From contig JAAERS010000335.1 in NCBI GenBank assembly GCA_024230095.1, positions 1-35,508 on the forward strand: a DNA stretch of 35,508 nt, in the 5' to 3' direction. The notes below the pieces were generated by a model. The model did no database searches, was not told the DNA's origin, and saw only the letters and a program-made list of their open reading frames with translations. The position numbers were made by a program, and so were the translations under genes. Positions 25,391-32,742 of this stretch are shown here, one piece after another. This stretch comes from Gammaproteobacteria bacterium (GTDB lineage Bacteria; Pseudomonadota; Gammaproteobacteria; Pseudomonadales; Balneatricaceae). Numbering within the stretch: the stretch's first letter is position 1; each line of letters begins with the position of its first letter.

Positions 25391-27004
25391 CCGATTGTCT
25401 ACCCAAGCTAAAAAGAGGGCTGGTTTAAAACTATCGGCATGGGCCTCGGACATGGTCAGTTGATAGCGCCCTGGAATACGGGCCTCGTCTAATAAACACC
25501 CGCTTTCCACATGCGGGAAAATTTCATCATAGCGGCGAATTTGCGCTTGATCTATGCGGCGATAAATATGGCTACGAGTTAACTCGCTGGTATGGCTTAA
25601 GCCAGCCGAGGCGATGATATCTGCGGTGGCGTTTACGGTTTCTTTGTGAAAGTTGTAGACGCGTTGAGTTTTATTGGCTACGACCAGCCCACGAGCGAGT
25701 TTGGGGTCTTGGGTAGCAATGCCTGTTGGGCACTCATTACTATTGCAGATGAGTGACTGTACACACCCCAAAGCAATCATGTTGGCGCGAGCGCTGTTGC
25801 AGAGATCAGCACCTAGAGCCAGATTCTTGACTAGATGAAAGGCCGATAAGATTTTACCCGAAGTAATAATTTTGATGTCTTTTTTTAGGTTGAAGCCGGT
25901 TAATACATCACAAACAAACGCCAGTGCGTCACGCAACGGCATGCCGATAGAATTGGAATATTCCAAGGGCGCGGCACCTGTGCCACCCTCACCACCGTCG
26001 ACGGTAATAAAATCGGGCACAATGCCCGTGTCAATCATGGCTTTACAGATGCTAACAAACTCACTTTCTCGACCAATACATAGTTTGAAGCCAATGGGCT
26101 TGCCACCTGAGAGTTGGCGTAGCTGCTGTATAAAATGCAATAATTCTATGGGTGTGCTAAAGGCACTGTGAGTTGGTGGCGAATCAACTTGAGTGTGGGC
26201 TGGTACATGGCGTATAGCGGCAATTTCCGCGCTATTTTTTTCCGCAGGTAGAATGCCGCCGTGACCAGGTTTTGCGCCTTGGGATAATTTAATCTCAATC
26301 ATCTTCACAGCGCTATGGTGAGCTTTGTCCTCAAACATCAACGGATTAAAGAAGCCATCTTCGTCACGACAACCAAAATAACCGGTACCTATTTGCCAAA
26401 CTAAGTCAGCGCCGTGCTTAAGGTGATAGGGGCTAATGCCGCCTTCACCCGTATTATGGTAAAAGCCGCCCTTGGCGGCCCCGGCATTGAGCGCTTCGAT
26501 GGCGTTGGCGCTAAGGGAGCCAAAGCTCATGGCTGAGATATTGAATATGCTAGCGGCGTAGGGTTGCTGGCAATCAGGTCCACCAATAGTGACCCGCATA
26601 TCGGTATTCAGTGCATTAATATTGTTAGCGCTTAGGGAGTGGCTAATCCATTCATAACCATCCCGGTAAACATCAACCTTGGTGCCAAAAGGCACGCTGT
26701 CTCGGTCGCCTTTGGCGCGCTGGTAAACCACGCTGCGAAACATGCGATTGATGGGAGCACCATCAATGTCAGATTCAATCAAGTATTGGCGAATAAAGGG
26801 GCGCATGGCTTCTATGTACCAGCGCACTCGCCCTATTAAAGGAAAGTTGCGGCGGATAGTTTGTTTGCTTTGTGATGCGTCGACGATAGCCGTAATTAGT
26901 AAAACCAGTAGCAGGGCTGTTAGCCACCAAAATAGTACCCATTGTGTGGCTGCTATGGCGCTTACTAAAGTACCTACAGCCAAATACACGATAATTGGGT
27001 GCAT
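25370..27004 (-). CDS. Membrane-anchored FMN-binding glutamate synthase-like protein
   Basis: 544 residues. Two hydrophobic helices (about residues 4-42) precede a domain homologous to the FMN synthase domain of the glutamate synthase large subunit. Visible blocks are the SAMSFGSLSANAIEALN barrel start, HNTGEGGISPYH, KPGHGGILPAEK, DFITVDGGEGGTGAAP and the iron-sulfur cluster cysteines in CVQSLICNSNECPTG (CX5CX4C). The glutaminase domain and the beta-helix domain of GltB are missing, so it is not a complete glutamate synthase. Its own reaction is not established. The start is ATG 27004 with AAGGAG close upstream, a strong site. The divergent LysR remnant may once have been its regulator. Confidence 0.88.
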   Translation of the reverse strand: MHPIIVYLAVGTLVSAIAATQWVLFWWLTALLLVLLITAIVDASQSKQTIRRNFPLIGRVRWYIEAMRPFIRQYLIESDIDGAPINRMFRSVVYQRAKGDRDSVPFGTKVDVYRDGYEWISHSLSANNINALNTDMRVTIGGPDCQQPYAASIFNISAMSFGSLSANAIEALNAGAAKGGFYHNTGEGGISPYHLKHGADLVWQIGTGYFGCRDEDGFFNPLMFEDKAHHSAVKMIEIKLSQGAKPGHGGILPAEKNSAEIAAIRHVPAHTQVDSPPTHSAFSTPIELLHFIQQLRQLSGGKPIGFKLCIGRESEFVSICKAMIDTGIVPDFITVDGGEGGTGAAPLEYSNSIGMPLRDALAFVCDVLTGFNLKKDIKIITSGKILSAFHLVKNLALGADLCNSARANMIALGCVQSLICNSNECPTGIATQDPKLARGLVVANKTQRVYNFHKETVNATADIIASAGLSHTSELTRSHIYRRIDQAQIRRYDEIFPHVESGCLLDEARIPGRYQLTMSEAHADSFKPALFLAWVDNRLNEVSH

Positions 27005-27217
27005 GATATCTCCTTGCTATCTTCCTTGGTTCATCTATTTATATAAGCAAATTGGCAGAAAAGCAAAATAGTTTTTTCTGGTAGAGTGTTTCTTGCTAGA
27101 TGACTCGGTTCCTTATGCACAAGGCATGGGGGCAGGCACCTTTCGCCATAAATGAGAATGGCAATTTTACTCACCCCTACGGTGTTACAGCGAGCGCGCC
27201 TAGGAAGGTGAAAGATA

Positions 27218-27562
27218 ATGTGGCAGGCTAGGGGTGCTTTGCCCCTATGGACTAGATTGCGCTACCCAGTTTTGTGGAGCTCTTTTCAGAAGCTTGATAA
27301 GCAGCCAAATGTGGTCTGTGAGGTAATCGACAAATCAACGCTTATGCAATTTGTGGGACATAATTTGGGCGTTGGCTTGGTGCCAGCGTGGGTGAAACAG
27401 ATTTCTCCAGGTGGCCTTAAATTTGTGCCGTATGATTCTGGTGGAAAGCAGATAGAGTTGTATATTACGTATCGTAAACGGGGCAATGCGGAAACAGTTG
27501 ATTCGTTTATTCAATTAGCGAAGCAGAAAGCTGAAGAATTTGCGGATGTAATGTGCACTTAA
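27218..27562 (+). pseudogene. C-terminal remnant of a LysR-type regulator
   Basis: 114 codons remain. The segment from about residue 30 on matches the second half of a LysR effector-binding domain: VVCEVIDKSTLMQFVGHNLGVGLVP, then the final strand/helix region ELYITYRKRG and a closing helix. The DNA-binding helix-turn-helix and roughly two thirds of the normal 300 residues are missing. No matching N-terminal piece is found in 27005-27217 on either strand. A GGAAGGTG sequence before ATG 27218 could still allow translation, but a DNA-binding regulator is no longer encoded. It lies divergent from the GltB-like gene, the usual position for a LysR regulator. Confidence 0.75.
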
Positions 27563-27756
27563 AAACGCAGCTTGTTTGATAACGCCTCGCGAGCATCATT
27601 CAAGTCATATCCGCAGCCTTTAAAACTTACATGCAACCTTTCTACATTGGTTTGTTTGGCTAGTTTCTTTGTTATTTGGTCGACACGAATGGCACTCCAG
27701 TGATTTTCAAGCTGAATGCTTATCTGTTGGGATCCCTTAAGGGCTACACGCCTTGA
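27559..27756 (-). pseudogene. 65-codon 3' fragment of an unrecognised gene
   Basis: On the minus strand a stretch of 65 codons ends in TAA at 27559, with regular alternation of hydrophobic and charged residues (for example ISIQLENHWSAIRVDQITKK and VERLHVSFKGCGYDL). It looks like real protein with a beta-alpha-beta-alpha pattern. It has no ATG, GTG or TTG near its 5' end and is cut off by an in-frame TGA at 27754-27756. The same frame continues upstream for at least 35 sense codons, so a nonsense mutation or a chance extension are both possible. The stop overlaps the LysR remnant stop. Family not recognised. Confidence 0.35.
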
Positions 27757-27821
27757 TCAAGTTCTTAAGCTCAAAACGATGCGGTTTGAGGTGTATTGAT
27801 CGAGCATGCCTAGTGATACAC
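27734..27821. repeat. Cluster of palindromes between the gene remnants and prpF
   Basis: Four symmetric elements follow each other: CCCTTAAGGG (27734-27743), CTTGATCAAG (27752-27761), CTCAAA-N9-TTTGAG (27770-27790) and GTGTAT-N19-ATACAC (27791-27821). The 319-base gap 27563-27881 contains no intact gene. On the prpF strand these elements could fold into consecutive hairpins and help end the prpF transcript, but there is no T run. They may instead be the scar of a lost element. Confidence 0.4.
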
Positions 27822-27881
27822 AGTCTACGAAGAGGGCTTGCGCAGTCCCCTCAAGACTCAAGTTAATGAGTGCAACCTTGG

Positions 27882-28967
27882 TTAGCGTTGCCAAATTTTG
27901 TCTGAGACATAGACCAAACCACTCATGATACGCTTGGCTGTACGTAATAAGCCGGCACTGTGAATAGTCACCCTGTGCTCATCAATACTGGCATCTAAGC
28001 GGACTTCTATTTTGCCACTGGGGTGTTCTAGAATGAGCAAATCCGGTAAGTCGGTATCCGTTTGGCATACTTCATGGGCGATGGTGCCGGGTACCAGGCT
28101 AGCACTGGTGACACAAAAGGCACCGGAGACGGCATGGGCAGGGTGACATTTTTTGGGGACAAAATAGCGAGAGCAAATGCTGCCGCCATCCTTGGGTGGC
28201 GAGAGTATGGCCATTTTGGGAATAACTTTACCCCGTGCATCACCAAGGCCCATCAGGTTCGAAGCTTGTAAACGGATCTGTTCTAACCGTTCTAGAAGAG
28301 CCGTTTGTTGATTTAGTTGCTGGGGAGTTTCATTACCTTGTAGGCCTAAATCTACAGCCTTAAACAGCACCATTGGCATGGCAATATCGATTAGACTAAC
28401 TGGCACGCCGTCGATGATATCCTGGGGATTACCAGTGGGTAGCATGTAACCGGTTTTATTACCAACTAGACTCAGGAACGTCACTCCAATAGGTGCGGCG
28501 GCTTCGACTAGGCCTCCTAGATGGGTATCGCCGTCATATTCTACTTTGGCATCGGGAGTTTGCACTTCAACCTTTGCTAGGACCCCGGTGTTAAGGTCCC
28601 GAATACGGATGCAGGTCTTGCCGAGGTTGGCTGGTACTAAGCCTCTTTCTAAAGCAAAAGGCCCTACTCCAGCAAGCATGTTGCCACAGGTAGGACCCGT
28701 GTCGACCGAGCCTAGAGCAGGATTGACCTGACCAAAGCGATAGTCGATGTCAGCGTCAGCACTAGTGGACACGGATACAATGGCAACCTTATTCATCACA
28801 CTATTATCACCGCCAACACCCGAAATCTGGGCATCGCCATCGTTACCATATAACTCAAGAATGACTCGGTCGCGGGTTGTTGTATCGGTGGGTAAATCAC
28901 TGGCAACAAAATACAGGCCCCGGGAGGTGCCGCCGCGCATAAAGGTACAAGGGATGGCTGTTTGCAT
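27882..28967 (-). CDS. PrpF-family isomerase (4-oxalomesaconate tautomerase/aconitate isomerase-like)
   Basis: 361 residues of the PrpF family (diaminopimelate-epimerase fold), which shifts double bonds or protons in unsaturated tricarboxylates. Known members act on 2-methylaconitate (PrpF) and 4-oxalomesaconate (GalD). Family blocks: IPCTFMRGGTSRGLYF at the N-terminus, ISGVGGDNSVMNKVAIV, DTGPTCGNMLAGVGPFA, KTGYMLPTGN and CHPAHAVSGAFCV. No prpB/prpC/acnD or gallate genes are near, so neither named pathway is supported. The neighbouring tricarboxylate transporter suggests an aconitate-like substrate brought in from outside. The start is ATG 28967, with a predicted promoter and TctD-like site directly upstream. 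Confidence 0.88.
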   Translation of the reverse strand: MQTAIPCTFMRGGTSRGLYFVASDLPTDTTTRDRVILELYGNDGDAQISGVGGDNSVMNKVAIVSVSTSADADIDYRFGQVNPALGSVDTGPTCGNMLAGVGPFALERGLVPANLGKTCIRIRDLNTGVLAKVEVQTPDAKVEYDGDTHLGGLVEAAAPIGVTFLSLVGNKTGYMLPTGNPQDIIDGVPVSLIDIAMPMVLFKAVDLGLQGNETPQQLNQQTALLERLEQIRLQASNLMGLGDARGKVIPKMAILSPPKDGGSICSRYFVPKKCHPAHAVSGAFCVTSASLVPGTIAHEVCQTDTDLPDLLILEHPSGKIEVRLDASIDEHRVTIHSAGLLRTAKRIMSGLVYVSDKIWQR

Positions 28968-28988
28968 AATCTTTAAAGGCTATTGTGA

Positions 28989-29035
28989 CTAATAGCCAAG
29001 CAGTTTATGCAGGTAAACTTTCAGAAAGCTTACAA
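28989..29035 (-). promoter_or_regulatory. Promoter of prpF with a TctD-like site
   Basis: On the minus strand TTTACC (29017-29012) and TATTAG (28994-28989) are spaced by 17 bases; transcription would start about 15 bases before the ATG. Directly upstream lie the palindrome CTTTCAGAAAG (29018-29028) and TTGTAAG (29035-29029). The TTGTAAG element is shared with the tctC-tctD intergenic region, which suggests control by TctD. Confidence 0.5.
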
Positions 29036-29046
29036 GTATGAAATGT

Positions 29047-30438
29047 TTAGTTCTTGATTGTGTTCGTTTCGACGATAGGTAGTCGCAGGCGGATGCCAAG
29101 ACCAGCGCCATGTTTACTATCGACTAATTCTAGGTCACCGCTGTGGCGCAGAGCAACTTCTTTGGCGATGGCTAAACCCAAGCCAGTACCATCATTGTCT
29201 TCCTGTAAACGACAGAAACGTTCTAAAACCCGTTCACGATCCGCTAGAGGAATACCCGGACCATCATCGTCTAGCATGATAATAGCGGTATGTAGGTAGC
29301 GAGCAAGGCATACGATTAAGTGGCTACCTGTCGGGCAGTAGCGGTTGGCGTTGTCCAGCAGATTGTTTACGACCTCAACCAGAAGGGTATGATTAGCCAT
29401 CACCGACAGGCCGTTATAATGGGTTTCAAAGCGTAGCTCGATATTGGCTTGAGGGTGGTCGTTATACCAGTCCAAACAGATTTGCCCAATATCAGCTACT
29501 AGGTCTCGTTGTTCTAGTATAAGCTGATCACTGGCATCGGCGCGCATGAGGGTTAGCAACTGGTTGATGAAACGTGACATCTGATTAGCGCGAGCGTTTA
29601 TGTTGGCTAACTGACTGGCCTGAGCTTGGGGGGAAGATTCTCGTAATAATAATTCCGTCTGTACCATCAAGCTGGCGACAGGCGTACGCAGTTGATGGGA
29701 AGCATTGGAGATAAACCGCTTGTTACTGTGCACGCTGTTTTCCAAGCGCACCAAGAGATTATTAAGCTCTGAGACCACTTCATCCACTTCTTTGGGTACA
29801 TCCACCTGAATGGGGCGCATGTCATCGAATGAGCGACGCGTAATGGATTCTTGTAACCGTGCAAGTGGCCGCAGACCTTGGGCAACGGCTAGCCAGGCAA
29901 AGATACTGGCAATAACGATGAATATGCCTAGGCGCACAGAGGAGTTCATGACTTGTTGCCAGATAAGGTTTTCCCTTGCTGCGGTAAATTGCCCTACGTA
30001 GGTATAAGCATAGCCATTCACTTCTCTGGCTTGGATGAGGCTTTTAATGGCGACCATGCGTACACTTTTGTCTCGGTAGGTTGCATTATAGAAATGCGGG
30101 ACGTCGGTGATGAGCTCAGTGCCTTCAATAGGTAAAGGCAGAAATCCAAAACCAGCCATATAGCTGTTTTGAGGGCCGATGGATTTGTAAAATACGGTTT
30201 TACCGCTGGTGCGCTGGATGACTTCCAAATGATAGAGATCACCGCCAGTACTGGCAGCTTGCTCGGCAATGCCTATGGCTTGTGAAACCAGCATTTGATC
30301 CTGAATTTCACCGGTACTTTGTGCCGCAGAATAGTAGACTTCGGCCAACATGATGGCGGAAATGCTCAATAAAGGGACAATTAACCAAGCTAATACACGA
30401 TTACGTAGGCTGCTGCGTACAAGATTAATCCACAGCAA
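29047..30438 (-). CDS. tctE: Sensor histidine kinase of the TctE type
   Basis: 463-residue inner-membrane kinase. Two transmembrane helices (about 15-35 and 168-188) flank a periplasmic sensor region of about 130 residues. A HAMP-like linker follows, then the H-box SNASHQLRTP with phospho-acceptor His248, the N-box NNLLDNANRY, the DDDGPGIP box and the GTGLGLAIAKEV box. The architecture and the tctC/tctA neighbours support TctE, the sensor for external tricarboxylates. The start is TTG 30438, with AGGG seven bases upstream; it overlaps the end of tctD by 14 bases, so the pair is translationally coupled. No intact alternative start is near. Confidence 0.88.
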   Translation of the reverse strand: MLWINLVRSSLRNRVLAWLIVPLLSISAIMLAEVYYSAAQSTGEIQDQMLVSQAIGIAEQAASTGGDLYHLEVIQRTSGKTVFYKSIGPQNSYMAGFGFLPLPIEGTELITDVPHFYNATYRDKSVRMVAIKSLIQAREVNGYAYTYVGQFTAARENLIWQQVMNSSVRLGIFIVIASIFAWLAVAQGLRPLARLQESITRRSFDDMRPIQVDVPKEVDEVVSELNNLLVRLENSVHSNKRFISNASHQLRTPVASLMVQTELLLRESSPQAQASQLANINARANQMSRFINQLLTLMRADASDQLILEQRDLVADIGQICLDWYNDHPQANIELRFETHYNGLSVMANHTLLVEVVNNLLDNANRYCPTGSHLIVCLARYLHTAIIMLDDDGPGIPLADRERVLERFCRLQEDNDGTGLGLAIAKEVALRHSGDLELVDSKHGAGLGIRLRLPIVETNTIKN

Positions 30439-31090
30439 GACTATACCCTAGTCCACGTACGGTTTTAATGGCAATGTTTGGAATGCTGAGCTTCTTGCGC
30501 AGGCGATGTACGTATATTTCAACTGCGCTTTCGCTGACATCTTGGTGAAAACTGAACAGATGGTCGACTATTTGGCGTTTGGATAAGACTTTGTTGCGAT
30601 TGGCAATGAGTATCTCCAAGACACCGCGTTCGCGTTTGGTTAGATCAAGCTCCTCATTGTTGTGCCAAGCTTGTTTGGAGCTGGTATCAAAGTTTAGTTC
30701 ACCAAGTCGTATGATGGGGCTGCTGGTGGCCATATGGCGGCGCAGCAGGGCGCGGACCCGGGCATCCAACTCGGCTAAATGAAAAGGTTTGGTGAGGTAA
30801 TCGTCAGCGCCTAGGTCTAGACCTTTGACGCGAGAATCGGTATCGGCCCTTGCCGTAAGAATTAATACAGGTAGCTCAATACCCTGTTGGCGGATGTTTT
30901 TTAGTACCTGCAGACCATCCTGCCCGGGTAGATTGAGGTCTAGGACAACCAAATCATAAGGCTCGCTGCGCAACATTTGCTCAGCTTGCACGCCATTATC
31001 GATAGTGTCGACAGCATGTTGCATTTGTTCAATGGAGGTGACAATGCTACCGGCAAGGTCCAGATTGTCTTCAACGACCAATACACGCAT
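30425..31090 (-). CDS. tctD: Response regulator of the OmpR family, TctD type
   Basis: 221 residues. The receiver domain has acidic pocket Glu7-Asp8, phosphorylation site Asp51 in VLDLNLPG, and the conserved Lys in DYLTKPFHLAEL. The C-terminal winged-helix domain has LTKRERGVLEIL, the recognition-helix segment SESAVEIYVHRLRKKL and the final hairpin IKTVRGLGYSL. Placement between tctE and the divergent tctC identifies it as TctD, the activator of tricarboxylate uptake. It probably binds the TTGTAAG elements described for the tctC and prpF promoters; that link is inferred from position and sharing only. The 58-codon ORF lies 27 bases upstream on the same strand. Confidence 0.9.
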   Translation of the reverse strand: MRVLVVEDNLDLAGSIVTSIEQMQHAVDTIDNGVQAEQMLRSEPYDLVVLDLNLPGQDGLQVLKNIRQQGIELPVLILTARADTDSRVKGLDLGADDYLTKPFHLAELDARVRALLRRHMATSSPIIRLGELNFDTSSKQAWHNNEELDLTKRERGVLEILIANRNKVLSKRQIVDHLFSFHQDVSESAVEIYVHRLRKKLSIPNIAIKTVRGLGYSLAVD

Positions 31091-31117
31091 CTAATAAAAC
31101 CTTATATTTATTATGCA

Positions 31118-31294
31118 CTAGTTATAACCCAAAACGGCTGGGCTGCATAGCGGGACACAGGACTGTTGTTTTAATAGAGCCTGGAAAGGGCGCTGTTTAT
31201 TAGTTTTTTCTGCTTTACGCCCGCGACCGTGGTTACTGCATTTAGCCAAGTGAGCGACGGCCTGTTGGGTAGTTAAGTGTGGTTTACTTTGCAT
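31118..31294 (-). CDS. 58-residue basic protein of unknown function, first gene of the tctDE transcript
   Basis: 58 codons from ATG 31294. The case for a real gene is the perfect AGGAGG eight bases before the ATG, the best-placed site in this part of the window, and its position 27 bases upstream of tctD on the same strand. The product is strongly basic in the middle (KCSNHGRGRKAEKTNKQR), has three cysteines, and lacks a signal peptide or membrane helix. No family is recognised. A leader ORF setting tctD translation, a small regulator of the system, or a decayed gene keeping its ribosome site are all possible. A GTG nine bases upstream in frame is less likely. Confidence 0.5.
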   Translation of the reverse strand: MQSKPHLTTQQAVAHLAKCSNHGRGRKAEKTNKQRPFQALLKQQSCVPLCSPAVLGYN

Positions 31295-31334
31295 AAGAGG
31301 CACCTCCTGATTGTCGTAAGTTTAGTGTGCACAG

Positions 31335-31437
31335 CTTACAAATACCTTTCAAAACAGAACCTAATCAAGCGTTGCATCAATCTTACAAAATGAAAGCAAG
31401 TTGTAAGGTTTACTTCCCATACTGCACGACCTATGGC
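31335..31437. promoter_or_regulatory. tctC-tctD intergenic control region with three TTGTAAG elements
   Basis: CTTACAA occurs at 31335-31341 and 31382-31388, and its complement TTGTAAG at 31401-31407. The last two form an inverted repeat with a 12-base spacer. On the plus strand TTTACT (31409-31414) and TATGGC (31432-31437) are 17 bases apart and form a weak promoter for tctC. The inverted repeat directly abuts the -35 box, as expected for an activator-dependent promoter. Binding by TctD is inferred. Confidence 0.5.
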
Positions 31438-31504
31438 ACATATTGCCCGTATTGCAAACAAAAACTGTGCCTGTTTAACTAAGTGCATAATAAGAGGAAT
31501 TAAC

Positions 31505-32617
31505 ATGCAATGGTCTAAGAAATTTAATCGCCGCAGCGTCATGCAAGCGGCTGGGGCTGCGGCTATAGGTTTGTCCCTAGGTCTTTCCGGTGCTTCTGCT
31601 CAAGCTGCTGTGGACTTCAGTGGTGAAACTGTAACCTTGATCGTACCCTTCAAAGAAGGTGGTGGTACAGATAAGTGGGCGCGATTCTACGCTCCACGAT
31701 TGGCCGAACAGTTGCCAGGTAAGCCTGCGGTAGTTGTAAAGAACATGCCTGGTGCAGGTTCTACTAAGGGCGCTAACCACTTTTCATCTGGTCGTGTCGA
31801 CGCTGATGGCTTGACGCTGTTTGCGTCCTCTGGTTCTACCCAATTCCCATACCTATTAGGTGATCCACGTGTTAAGTATGATTACGCTGATTGGAATGTC
31901 GTCTTGGCAAGTTCCACTGGTGGTGTTGCTTATCTGCCAGCGGATCTAGGCGCTAAGTACAATGCTGACCCTAAGTCCCTGCTCAACGAACAGTTTATCT
32001 ACGGTTCTCAAGGTGCCACCAAGTTGGACCTAGTACCACTACTGGCCTTTGAACTATTGGGTATGCAAGTTGAGCCAGTATTTGGTCTAAAAGGCCGTGG
32101 CGATGGCCGTTTGATGTTCGAACGCGGCGAAGCCAACATTGATTACCAGACTTCTTCTGCTTACTTGTCCAAGGTGATGCCACTGGTTAATGAAGGTAAA
32201 GCCGTACCTATGATGAGCTGGGGCGCTTTAGATGAGCAGGGCAACATCGTCCGTGACCCAACTTTCCCGGACATGCCTACTTTCAAGGAAGTTTATACTC
32301 AAGTACACGGTAAAGAACCTTTCGGCACTGCTTGGGAAGCCTGGAAAGCCTTTTTTATCGCTGGCTTCCCAGCCCAGAAGATGGTGTTCTTGCCTAAAGG
32401 TGCTTCTCAAGAAATGATCGATACCTATTCTAATGCCTTTAAAGCGGCTACCCAGAAAGCTGATTTTGCTGAAGCCTCCAAGAAGCGTCTAGGTATGTAC
32501 CCACAAGCTACAGGTGCCACAGCTGAAGCATTTAAAAAGCGCGGTACTGAGGTTGATCAAACTGCTCTAGATTATATTAAGGGCTGGCTGAAAGACCGCT
32601 ACGGCGTTGAACTATAA
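31505..32617 (+). CDS. tctC: TctC-like tripartite tricarboxylate transporter binding protein
   Basis: 370-residue periplasmic binding protein for the TTT system. The N-terminus reads KKFNRRSVMQAAGAAAIG, a twin-arginine pair before a hydrophobic stretch, then a likely cleavage after AQA. This is Tat-like, whereas I would expect a Sec signal for most TctC proteins. The mature start VTLIVPFKEGGGTDKWARFYAPRL and the NMPGAGSTKGANHF block match the TctC/Bug fold. It is longer than the usual 320-330 residues. The frame is open from 31433, but ATG 31505 has AGAGGA six bases upstream and starts at the signal peptide. tctAB follows after a hairpin-containing gap of 125 bases. Confidence 0.88.
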   Translation: MQWSKKFNRRSVMQAAGAAAIGLSLGLSGASAQAAVDFSGETVTLIVPFKEGGGTDKWARFYAPRLAEQLPGKPAVVVKNMPGAGSTKGANHFSSGRVDADGLTLFASSGSTQFPYLLGDPRVKYDYADWNVVLASSTGGVAYLPADLGAKYNADPKSLLNEQFIYGSQGATKLDLVPLLAFELLGMQVEPVFGLKGRGDGRLMFERGEANIDYQTSSAYLSKVMPLVNEGKAVPMMSWGALDEQGNIVRDPTFPDMPTFKEVYTQVHGKEPFGTAWEAWKAFFIAGFPAQKMVFLPKGASQEMIDTYSNAFKAATQKADFAEASKKRLGMYPQATGATAEAFKKRGTEVDQTALDYIKGWLKDRYGVEL

Positions 32618-32635
32618 GTCACTTCTGACCTAGTC

Positions 32636-32655
32636 GAGGGGACAGCAGTCCCTTC
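32636..32655 (+). promoter_or_regulatory. Small hairpin just after tctC
   Basis: GAGGGGAC pairs with GTCCCTTC across an AGCA loop (8 bp, one G-T), 19 bases after the tctC stop. There is no T run. It probably stabilises the 3' end of the tctC message. Confidence 0.5.
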
Positions 32656-32668
32656 ATGAATTCTTTCC

Positions 32669-32724
32669 AAAAGCACCAGTAATGGGTCGATTGAGCCCTA
32701 TGTGTTATTAGCGGGTGCTTTTTT
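32669..32724 (+). terminator. Terminator-like hairpin between tctC and tctAB
   Basis: AAAAGCACC (32669-32677) pairs with GGTGCTTTT (32714-32722), followed by two more T residues. The long loop holds a minor stem (GGGTC against GAGCCC). This would end some transcripts after tctC and let fewer through to the membrane subunit, matching the expected excess of binding protein. Confidence 0.6.
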
Positions 32725-32742
32725 ATATTAAGAGATATTTAG

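Noticed and set aside
27680-27850. Short minus-strand frame ending in a basic LKNLIKACSP-like tail
   Set aside because: It has no start codon or ribosome site and runs through the palindromes in a frame that conflicts with the 65-codon fragment; not separable from chance.
27563-27880. Possible integron attC site, because of GCCTC/GAGGGGACTG-like strings
   Set aside because: No pair of GTTRRRY/RYYYAAC core sites is present and there is no cassette or integrase.
28062-28271. Open frames antisense to prpF, tctE, spoT, recG and other genes
   Set aside because: They mirror the codon pattern of the genes opposite and show no start signals or family features.
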